DNA of 35,280 nt from a virus, in IMG/VR virus record IMGVR_UViG_3300027771_000043, positions 1-35,280 of that record. One strand, written 5' to 3'. The notes below the pieces were generated by a model. It made no database searches, was not told where the DNA came from, and saw only the letters and a list, made by a program, of their open reading frames with translations. A program made the translations under genes and the position numbers. Positions 25,001 through 30,913 of this stretch are shown here, piece by piece. The first letter of the stretch is position 1. Every line of letters starts with the position of its first letter.

Positions 25001-28000
25001 TTTTTAAACCAATGTTGAGACCAATCTTTTGCATATATCTTAGTATAGTCTTTACTATAATCTTTTTCCCATATCTTAGTATATGTTTTAACATACGTTG
25101 CATCAAATGATCCTTCGTATATTTTATCATATCCCTTAACATATCCTTTGACCCAGCCTTTAGTATATTCACCAACCCAAGCCTTAGCGTAGGCTTTTAC
25201 ATAATCTTTATCGTAGCCTTTGTCATATGCTTTAGTCCAAATCTTAGTCCATATTTTAGTATAGTCTTTTTCCCAAAGTTTTGTATAGGCTTTAGTCCAA
25301 ATTTTAGTATAGATGGCATCATAGCCTTTTACATAATCTTTTTCATATAACTTAGCATACCCAGCAACACCATAGTTACCTATGCCTGTATATGTTTGTG
25401 CATAATTTACATCACCTACCCAAGGATGTATACCTGTAAAGGATCTGTTACCAACATACGTTGCTGTATAGGCTTTTGTAAAATTGATATCTCCTGTGTA
25501 AGTAATTGCTACACGATAGGCTTTTACATAATCTTCAAGACCAACATAAACTTTTGTATAGTTTGCTGTGTAACTTATAGCACCAGTATAAGTAGCTCTA
25601 CCTTCATAAACTTTTGTAAAGTCAACCGAACCATCCCAGATTCTACTAAACTCAGTACTTGTCCATGCTTTAGTATATACTTTAGTATAATCAGCACTAT
25701 AATCTTTTGTATAACTTTTAGTATAAACACCAGACCATATTGTTGTATAGTCTGCTTGGTAATCTTTAGTATAAGTTTTTACATAGTTGTCACCTAAGCC
25801 ATCTACATAATCTTTATTATAATCTTTGGACCATAATTTAGTATATACAGTAGTGTAATCTCCTGTGTAATCTTTATCATAATTTTTGGCATAAGCCTTA
25901 GTCCAAATTTTAGTATAGTCTTTGCTATAAGGAGTTGCTGTTAAACCTTCCCACACTTTATTATATTCTACTACACCTAAATAATGTTTAGTCCAAGCTC
26001 CAGTACCAACATACACACCAATATAATCTTTACTATAACTTTGTACACCAGTATAGTATATTAAACCTACATAATTTTTATTATAGTTTAATAATCCTAC
26101 ATAGACTTTGTTATAATCTGTGCCACCAGTATTGGTATATGTTTTTGTGTAGGAAGCATTACCTTCATAGGCTTTCGTATAAGGTTTTGTTGTTCCAAGA
26201 TAGTTAGTATCAAATGCTTCTGCACCAGTAAAGTTAGCTTCTGTTTGATAAACTTTTGTATATGTTCCTTCATAAGGTACTGTACCTGTGTAATCTTTTG
26301 CGTAACCTAATTCAGGACCAGCATAAACACCTTGCCATACTTTAGTATATACTTTTTCATAAGAGTTCCAAGCCTTAATATACTCAGCTGTATAGTCTCC
26401 AGTAAAGTTAATATCTCCAGCATAGGTTGTTGCATAGTCTGTAAGACCTTGATATATTTTAACAAAGTTAACTGACCCAACATAAATTTTAGTATAATTT
26501 TGTACATCTTTTACATATGCATGTGACCACTCTGTGCTGTAAACAGCTGTGTATTCTGTAGTGTATCCTTTAATATAAACTGTGGAGTAATCTTTATCAT
26601 AATTTTTTGCATAAGCCTTAGTCCAAATTTTAGTATAGTCAGCACCATACGCTTTAGCATAAGCTTTTTCATATGTACCAGTCCACGCACCCTCATATAT
26701 TTTGTCATAAGCTTTTGTATATGTTTTATCATATACTTTAGTATAATCTTTAACATAATTTTTATACCACGTTTTAAGATAATCTACACTATAATCTTTG
26801 TTCCAAATTTTAGTATATTGTGCTGTCCAACCACCAACATATAATATAGTATAGTCTCTAGCATAATTAGCACCACCGTATACTTTTGTATATACTTTTG
26901 TAAATGCTCCTTGCCATACTTTTGTATATACAGCAGTATAGGATTTAGTCCAAACTTTTGTATATAATTTATTATATTCTTTTACATAATCTTTTGACCA
27001 AACTTTGGTATATGATTTAACATAATCTTTTTCCCATATTTTTGTATAGTCTTTAGCATATGCTGTACCATCATAAGCCTTAGTATAATCTTTAGTCCAG
27101 AGTTTTGTATAAATTTTTGTATAATCTTTATTGTAATCTTTAGTATAAGATTTAGTCCAAATTTTTGTATAATCTTTTGACCATACTTTAGTCCATATTT
27201 TTGTATAGTCTGCACCAAAGTTAAGAATAGTACCTGACATAAAATTAACAATTGCATTATAATCCACAGACCATATTTTAGTATAGTTTGCATTACCTTC
27301 ATATGCTTTGTTATAATTAATAAATGTTGCTACGTAATCTACTGAATAATCTTTATCATAATTTTTTGTATATATTTTAGTGTAGTCTATACTATATGCT
27401 TTTGTATATGTTTTAACATAATCAGTTTCATATGCTTTAGTCCATATCTTAGTCCAAATTTTTGTAAAGTTTTTAGCATAAGAAGGTGACCATGCGCCAA
27501 CATATATTTTTGTATATGCTTTACTATAATCTTTTTCATAGTTTGCTGTGAAAGATCCTTCATAATTTACTGCGTAATCTTTAGTCCAGATCTTAGTATA
27601 TGCTTTTGTATAATCTTTTGAATATATTTTAGTCCATTCACTTGTGTAATCTTTTTCCCATATTTTAGAATAAACTTTATCCCAATTCTTAGACCAAATT
27701 TTTGTGTATACTTTAGCATAATCTTTACTATAATCTTTTGCAAAGTCCCCAACATATATCTTAGTGTAATCTTTAGTATAGGTTTTAACGTAAACTTTTT
27801 CATATGTAACAGTAAACACATCACCGTTACCATCAGCATATGCTTTTGTATATCCTTTTGTATAATCTTTGTTGTAATCTTTTGACCATATTTTAGTATA
27901 GTCTGCACCAGTATAAACTTTAGTCCATATCTTAGTATAGACTTTTGTATAATCTACAGTGTAATCTGTAGCCCATATTTTAGTATAGTCCGCTGTGTAT

Positions 28001-29730
28001 GTTTTAGTATAGACACCTGTCCATACTTTAGTATAATCTTTTGCATATATTTTTTCATAATCAGTAGAATAATCTTTAGACCAGATCTTTGTATAGTCAC
28101 CTAACCAGGCTTTAGCATAATTTTTAACATAACCTTTAGACCATACCTTTGTATAGTCAGATGCATAAGCAGTTGAACTTTCATACTCTTTAGTATAAGT
28201 TGCTGTGTACTCTGTGCTGTAATCTTTTTCCCATATCTTAGTATATGTTTTATTATAATCTTCAGCATATAACTTAGTCCATATTTTTGTGTAATCTTTC
28301 TCATAAGATTTAGTCCATATTTTAGTATATGTTCCTTCACCAGAAAAATCTATGGCTCTTGTATATATTTTAGTATAGGTATCTCCAGTAAAGAAGCCTT
28401 CACTAACGTATGCTACTGCACCTAAGAATGTTACAGCACCAGCATAAACTTTATTATAATCTACTAGACCTATACCATAATCACCACCAGCACCTGAGAA
28501 TGCACCACTAGTCCATGGTTGAATAAATGTTTGATAACTTTTAACATAAGTCTTAACATAAATTTTTGTATAGTCAGCATCATAATCTTTAACATAATTT
28601 TTTAGATACGTAGCATCAAAGCCACCTTCGTATATTTTATCATAACTCTTAACGTAATTTTTTTCCCACAACTTAGTATAGTCTTTACTATATGCTTTAA
28701 CATAATTTTTATCATAAGTTGTTGTGTAATCTTTTACGTAATCTTTTTCCCATACTTTTGTATAGGTAGTAGTATAAGTCTTAACATAATTTCTTAGGAA
28801 GTTTTGATCAAAAGAACCTTCATATATTTTATCATAAGCCTTAGTCCATATTTTAGTATATTCTTTATCATAAGCTCTATCATAATTTTTTGTATATACA
28901 CCAACAAAAGCTCCTACATAAACTTTAACATAGATTTTAGTATAGCCTGTTGTATCAGATCCAGATGCAAACCCACCATAGTAAGTTGGGCCTACCCAAA
29001 TTTTAGTCCAGTCTTTACTAAAGCTTCCATCAAAAGAACCTTCATAATCTTTGTCATAATTTTTAACCCATACCTTAGTATAGATTTTAGTATAATCTTT
29101 TTCCCATATCTTAGTATACTCACCTACAAAAGAACCAGTATAATCTTTTATATAATCTTTTTGCCAAATTTTAGTATACTCAGTACTGTATGTTTTAACA
29201 TAGTTCTTAGACCAAATTTTTGTATAAGTCTTAACATAATCTTTTTCCCAAAGTTTTGTATATACTTTGTCATAGCCTTTAACATAATCTTTATTCCAGA
29301 TCTTAGTATACTCACCTAACCAAACTTTAGCATAAGCCTTAACATAATCTTTAGACCAAATTTTAGTCCATATCTTGGTATAGTCTTTATTATATTCTTT
29401 TTCGTATATTGTTTCAAATTGAGCTAGGTACTCAGCCACATCAGTAAATCCAGTATTACCTACCCAATGTTTTGTAAAATTAGCTGTAGTAGGACCGGAC
29501 CATACTTTAGTATAAATTTTTACATATGGTACTTCAGAAGTATACGCTTTAGTAAATGAGTGATCGATAACAGAAGTGTCTTTAAGATAATTGCCTGTGT
29601 AGCCACCAAAGGTACCTTCGTATGCTCTACTAAAAGATACTTGTGGGGTATGCGCAGTGGCGCTCAAGTAGGACCTGGTAAAGGTACTAAAAGCTCCTAA
29701 AAATGATCTTGCATACTGTCTAGTGGCCAT
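22024..29730 (-). CDS. Giant repetitive fibre protein B (2568 residues) with glycine-rich tip
   Basis: The repeats begin almost at the start (MATRQYARSFLGAFSTFTRS), so there is no separate head domain. Residues to about 2160 are mainly aromatic-x-Lys-x repeats with four Gly/Tyr cassettes, plus blocks of a longer Gly-type repeat. Residues about 2181-2568 are a different, non-repeat tip: FLKKEDIWEQAKKLWVREEG, HTKDGSNWKLSHIGHKH, then a domain with VRILVHHNGYITGCGGAGG, an eight-glycine run near residue 2411, and GGGGGSGSLGG before a PGGSGRGLIAGDETFKLL end. Such Gly-rich domains occur at receptor-binding tips of phage fibres. The start has only a weak site (GGGA, 12 bases away). A distal fibre half that joins protein A is plausible. 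Confidence 0.8.
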   Translation of the reverse strand: MATRQYARSFLGAFSTFTRSYLSATAHTPQVSFSRAYEGTFGGYTGNYLKDTSVIDHSFTKAYTSEVPYVKIYTKVWSGPTTANFTKHWVGNTGFTDVAEYLAQFETIYEKEYNKDYTKIWTKIWSKDYVKAYAKVWLGEYTKIWNKDYVKGYDKVYTKLWEKDYVKTYTKIWSKNYVKTYSTEYTKIWQKDYIKDYTGSFVGEYTKIWEKDYTKIYTKVWVKNYDKDYEGSFDGSFSKDWTKIWVGPTYYGGFASGSDTTGYTKIYVKVYVGAFVGVYTKNYDRAYDKEYTKIWTKAYDKIYEGSFDQNFLRNYVKTYTTTYTKVWEKDYVKDYTTTYDKNYVKAYSKDYTKLWEKNYVKSYDKIYEGGFDATYLKNYVKDYDADYTKIYVKTYVKSYQTFIQPWTSGAFSGAGGDYGIGLVDYNKVYAGAVTFLGAVAYVSEGFFTGDTYTKIYTRAIDFSGEGTYTKIWTKSYEKDYTKIWTKLYAEDYNKTYTKIWEKDYSTEYTATYTKEYESSTAYASDYTKVWSKGYVKNYAKAWLGDYTKIWSKDYSTDYEKIYAKDYTKVWTGVYTKTYTADYTKIWATDYTVDYTKVYTKIWTKVYTGADYTKIWSKDYNKDYTKGYTKAYADGNGDVFTVTYEKVYVKTYTKDYTKIYVGDFAKDYSKDYAKVYTKIWSKNWDKVYSKIWEKDYTSEWTKIYSKDYTKAYTKIWTKDYAVNYEGSFTANYEKDYSKAYTKIYVGAWSPSYAKNFTKIWTKIWTKAYETDYVKTYTKAYSIDYTKIYTKNYDKDYSVDYVATFINYNKAYEGNANYTKIWSVDYNAIVNFMSGTILNFGADYTKIWTKVWSKDYTKIWTKSYTKDYNKDYTKIYTKLWTKDYTKAYDGTAYAKDYTKIWEKDYVKSYTKVWSKDYVKEYNKLYTKVWTKSYTAVYTKVWQGAFTKVYTKVYGGANYARDYTILYVGGWTAQYTKIWNKDYSVDYLKTWYKNYVKDYTKVYDKTYTKAYDKIYEGAWTGTYEKAYAKAYGADYTKIWTKAYAKNYDKDYSTVYIKGYTTEYTAVYSTEWSHAYVKDVQNYTKIYVGSVNFVKIYQGLTDYATTYAGDINFTGDYTAEYIKAWNSYEKVYTKVWQGVYAGPELGYAKDYTGTVPYEGTYTKVYQTEANFTGAEAFDTNYLGTTKPYTKAYEGNASYTKTYTNTGGTDYNKVYVGLLNYNKNYVGLIYYTGVQSYSKDYIGVYVGTGAWTKHYLGVVEYNKVWEGLTATPYSKDYTKIWTKAYAKNYDKDYTGDYTTVYTKLWSKDYNKDYVDGLGDNYVKTYTKDYQADYTTIWSGVYTKSYTKDYSADYTKVYTKAWTSTEFSRIWDGSVDFTKVYEGRATYTGAISYTANYTKVYVGLEDYVKAYRVAITYTGDINFTKAYTATYVGNRSFTGIHPWVGDVNYAQTYTGIGNYGVAGYAKLYEKDYVKGYDAIYTKIWTKAYTKLWEKDYTKIWTKIWTKAYDKGYDKDYVKAYAKAWVGEYTKGWVKGYVKGYDKIYEGSFDATYVKTYTKIWEKDYSKDYTKIYAKDWSQHWFKNWVKTYTKVWEKAYEKVYAKVWVGVYNKDYVKTYTKIYTKIWSKNYVKAYEGSFDGSFDANYTKIWVGPTYYGGYASGSDETNYTKIYAKVWVGSYVGVYNKDYVKDYDAIYTKIWEKNYVKAYEGAFDANYTKAWVKTYTTDYNKTYIAAYQQSFTKLWETTYTKLWDKEYTKIWVGPTYYGGYASGSDETNYTKIYTKVWTAVYTKTWSKDYHADWTAEYTKIWTKIYTKAYDKTYNKDYAKVWVGEYTKLWEKLYTKDYVDVYEGSFDASYEKNYVKTYTKTYNKDYSTDYTKIYTKAYGRIYNKDYTTTYTKVWSKNYVKAYERIWTVWIAYFSGTVTYTSPKAWTATYAGQLSYDGVYAGTAYEKAYDGAVYTKVWNKDYVKAYAKEYSADYTKAWNKIYTKDYEKSYDANYQKDWVGPTYYGGFASGADTTIYQKIYTKIWEKAYSKDYSKAWDKVYTKIWSKDYLKNYVKTYTTTYQGTYVKEYIGGYEGVRNFTADVGFINLITTVVYTSARSYQADGLYFGDGIVNYRGSFDGLDDYSTDYTKIWLGNENYLRAWNPTYTGDQYFETQWSGTRTSHNTFVGNTNFVGVHSGALSNTKPRLFLKKEDIWEQAKKLWVREEGEWKEVPYQHTKDGSNWKLSHIGHKHTDVYLNNTTAGPLANTADAFYMRGENDTTGTPDTLGEFSSKGSATIAGHNGSKSSLFVNNFNLKEFLDHKGRASGSNPTMTTIHVGNPDDQDTYYSIGSNTTAKPAIDLTGFSAISVNQVDGGSAQNFPHLVRILVHHNGYITGCGGAGGNAATDTAGADGANGGTAIKTDAAVTLFIENYGTIGGGGGGGGAGGLTMLTNPATGAKSTEFAAQSGSGGGGGSGSLGGAAGTTASAVLTASVAGSIIKGGAGAVPNIITTHNSRVPGGKGGDLGAIGYGANMDTIVTGASTRTKWAMSGDGGTPGSAIQGYDASRVLFVGPGGSGRGLIAGDETFKLL
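22027..23190 (-). other. Glycine-rich adhesin-like C-terminal domain of fibre B
   Basis: About 388 codons with no aromatic repeat. A linker (EWKEVPYQHTKDGSNWKLSH) leads to a beta-rich region (LVRILVHHNGYITG; AVTLFIENYGTIGG) separated by Gly-rich runs. The pattern of Gly-rich loops between FIENYGTIGG-like strands is known from phage tail-fibre tips and from polyglycine-helix adhesins such as phage S16 gp38. Receptor recognition is the expected role. Confidence 0.65.
23689..23739 (-). repeat. Gly/Tyr hinge cassette, fibre B copy 4 (divergent)
   Basis: VGPTYYGGFASGADTTI, with Phe, Ala and Thr replacing Tyr, Ser and Glu. Preceded by YDANYQKDW and followed by YQKIYTKIW. Confidence 0.88.
24424..24474 (-). 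repeat. Gly/Tyr hinge cassette, fibre B copy 3
   Basis: VGPTYYGGYASGSDETN, preceded by LWDKEYTKIW and followed by YTKIYTKVWTAVYTKTW; partner of the 15794-15844 copy. Confidence 0.9.
24754..24804 (-). repeat. Gly/Tyr hinge cassette, fibre B copy 2
   Basis: VGPTYYGGYASGSDETN, preceded by EGSFDGSFDANYTKIW and followed by YTKIYAKVWVGSYVGVY; partner of the 16124-16174 copy, with synonymous differences. Confidence 0.9.
28945..28995 (-). repeat. Gly/Tyr hinge cassette, fibre B copy 1 (divergent)
   Basis: VGPTYYGGFASGSDTTG, preceded by FSKDWTKIW and followed by YTKIYVKVYVGAFVG. With the 23689-23739 copy it forms a Phe/Thr-containing subtype that is found only in fibre B. Confidence 0.88.
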
Positions 29731-29746
29731 TGTCTAATTTATCCCA

Positions 29747-30043
29747 CTAACTATATGTTTGGTAGTGTATGTCCCCGTCAGCTCCACCGGATGGTGCACC
29801 TGTACTGATAGTAACAGAATATGCTGCATCTTGTGAACCATCAAAAGTTCTTTTTGTGAATTGTGTGGTAAGATCATTGTTAGCTGATACAGTAGCCAAA
29901 CCTTTGGTATCTACAGTAAGTGTAACACCATTAGCACCAGAACCATAAGTTCCTGTTACTCCTGATATTGTTGGTAGAACTGCTGATTGTATGTTTGCTG
30001 TACTGTTAACAATCTGTACATTATTTACCTTGAGTGCGCCCAT
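29747..30043 (-). CDS. Short fibre-like protein
   Basis: The 98-residue protein begins MGALKVNNVQIVNSTANIQS and contains a beta-rich GVTGTYGSGANGVTLTVDTK GLATV segment and an end, TGAPSGGADGDIHYQTY, that resembles the terminal strands of many phage fibre proteins (PSGGxDGDIWY). It overlaps the S74-domain gene by 23 bases and lies 16 bases before fibre B. It may be a small fibre subunit or connector. No catalytic motif is visible. Confidence 0.6.
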   Translation of the reverse strand: MGALKVNNVQIVNSTANIQSAVLPTISGVTGTYGSGANGVTLTVDTKGLATVSANNDLTTQFTKRTFDGSQDAAYSVTISTGAPSGGADGDIHYQTYS

Positions 30044-30704
30044 CTACTATCTCCCTTAAATCGTCGACTTCTTGTTTTAAATTTTTGACTGCATCTATAA
30101 GCAAAGGAATTAGAGATTGATATTTAACAGATAGCTTTCCGTCATCTCTTTCATTTACTAGATAAGGAAGTACCTGTTGCACTTCTTGAGCAATAACACC
30201 AATATCAGTTTGACCGTCTCTATGATCGTTTGCATCCCATTCAAATAAATAACCATTTATTTGTTGAATTATTTCCCATGTATCAGGAATAGTTCTTACA
30301 TTAATTTTTAAAGTTTGATCAGATGTATAACTGGCTTCAACGTCACCAAAAGCTCTTAGGTTATTTGCATATACATTACCCCATGCTTTTGTTGTTGTAC
30401 CCAAATCTAATGTTAGGTTGGCACTAGGATGTGTTGCTGAACCAATAATTAAATTAGCTGAGGCTGATGTAGTACCACCTCTTAATTGTGTGTTAGCTAC
30501 TAGATAGTTACTTGAGAAGTATCCATTAACATGACCATTACCTGTTGTTTCTGCATGATTAGTTCCACTTGGTTGAGCTACAGCTGCAGTAGTTATAACA
30601 ACAGTACTCAAATCATATGTAATACGGTTTGTTAAATCTACCCACTCAGTAAACGTATCAGTTGTTGGTGCTACGTTTGCTCCTGTATATGTTGTTTTAG
30701 CCAT
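30021..30704 (-). CDS. Peptidase S74 (intramolecular chaperone) fibre protein
   Basis: The C-terminal half of this 227-residue protein is an endosialidase-type chaperone domain. It starts SYTSDQTLKINVRTI with the Ser128-Asp129 pair and Lys133 of the self-cleavage site, continues IIQQINGYLFEWDAND, then TDIGVIAQEVQQVLPYLVNE (167-186) and VKYQSLIPLLIDAVKNLKQE, and ends in a coiled coil. Such domains trimerise fibre proteins and then cut themselves off. The N-terminal 127 residues are Thr/Asn/Ser-rich beta sequence ending LGTTTKAWGNVYANNLRA, a normal lead-in to S74. It overlaps the coiled-coil gene upstream by 8 bases. Confidence 0.85.
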   Translation of the reverse strand: MAKTTYTGANVAPTTDTFTEWVDLTNRITYDLSTVVITTAAVAQPSGTNHAETTGNGHVNGYFSSNYLVANTQLRGGTTSASANLIIGSATHPSANLTLDLGTTTKAWGNVYANNLRAFGDVEASYTSDQTLKINVRTIPDTWEIIQQINGYLFEWDANDHRDGQTDIGVIAQEVQQVLPYLVNERDDGKLSVKYQSLIPLLIDAVKNLKQEVDDLREIVDGRTQGK

Positions 30705-30912
30705 TGGACCCTCTTATGATACTATGTAGCATCTGTTTAATTTCATGCATGTCTTGTTTTAAATTACTTACGTCTTGTACTAAATCATTAGCTTTTTTAT
30801 CTTGTTCTCTTTTTGCTTTGTACATATTGAATGCATTCTTGTCAGTATTTATAACTGCACGAGAATTAGTATCTCTGACAAGATGTTTTTCTTCTGTTGC
30901 TACTCTTGCCAT
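30697..30912 (-). CDS. Small conserved-type coiled-coil protein
   Basis: A 71-residue protein: MARVATEEKHLVRDTNSRAV then INTDKNAFNMYKAKREQDKK and a helical C-terminus (LKQDMHEIKQMLHSIIRGS) with hydrophobic residues in heptad-like positions. The RDTNSxAVINTDxxAFxxYKAKR pattern is familiar from small proteins next to structural genes in cyanophage-like T4 relatives, but no function is known to me. It begins one base after the large structural gene ends, so it is translated from the same late message. Confidence 0.65.
   Translation of the reverse strand: MARVATEEKHLVRDTNSRAVINTDKNAFNMYKAKREQDKKANDLVQDVSNLKQDMHEIKQMLHSIIRGSNG
30846..30853 (-). promoter_or_regulatory. Possible late promoter inside the small coiled-coil gene
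   Basis: TATAAATA on the minus strand within the coding region, about 140 bases upstream of the S74 protein start. It could add late transcription of the S74, small fibre and fibre B genes, which have no other perfect motif nearby. As the motif also encodes INTD, chance is possible. Confidence 0.45.
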
Positions 30913-30913
30913 A

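Larger units (their letters stand above)
23200..29715 (-). repeat. Tetrapeptide and decapeptide repeat array in fibre protein B
   Basis: Roughly 2170 codons. Most is the same aromatic-x-Lys-x tetrapeptide as in fibre A. Around 25940-26530 and 25360-25640 the pattern changes to a Gly-type unit with aromatic residues spaced 6 then 4 (YVGSVNFVKI, YQGLTDYATT, YVGLLNYNKN, YLGVVEYNKV). A non-repeat interruption, FIQPWTSGAFSGAGGDYGIG, lies near 28470-28530. Confidence 0.9.

Noticed and set aside
28804-29319. 171-codon plus-strand open frame rich in Ile, Phe and Ser
   Set aside because: A mirror of the fibre repeat: complementing Tyr/Lys/Ile-coding units yields long Ile/Phe-rich frames. Similar frames occur all along both fibre genes on both strands.
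13934-29715. CRISPR-like regular repetition
   Set aside because: Period is 12 bases, units are degenerate and in frame within long coding regions; there are no conserved repeats with unique spacers.
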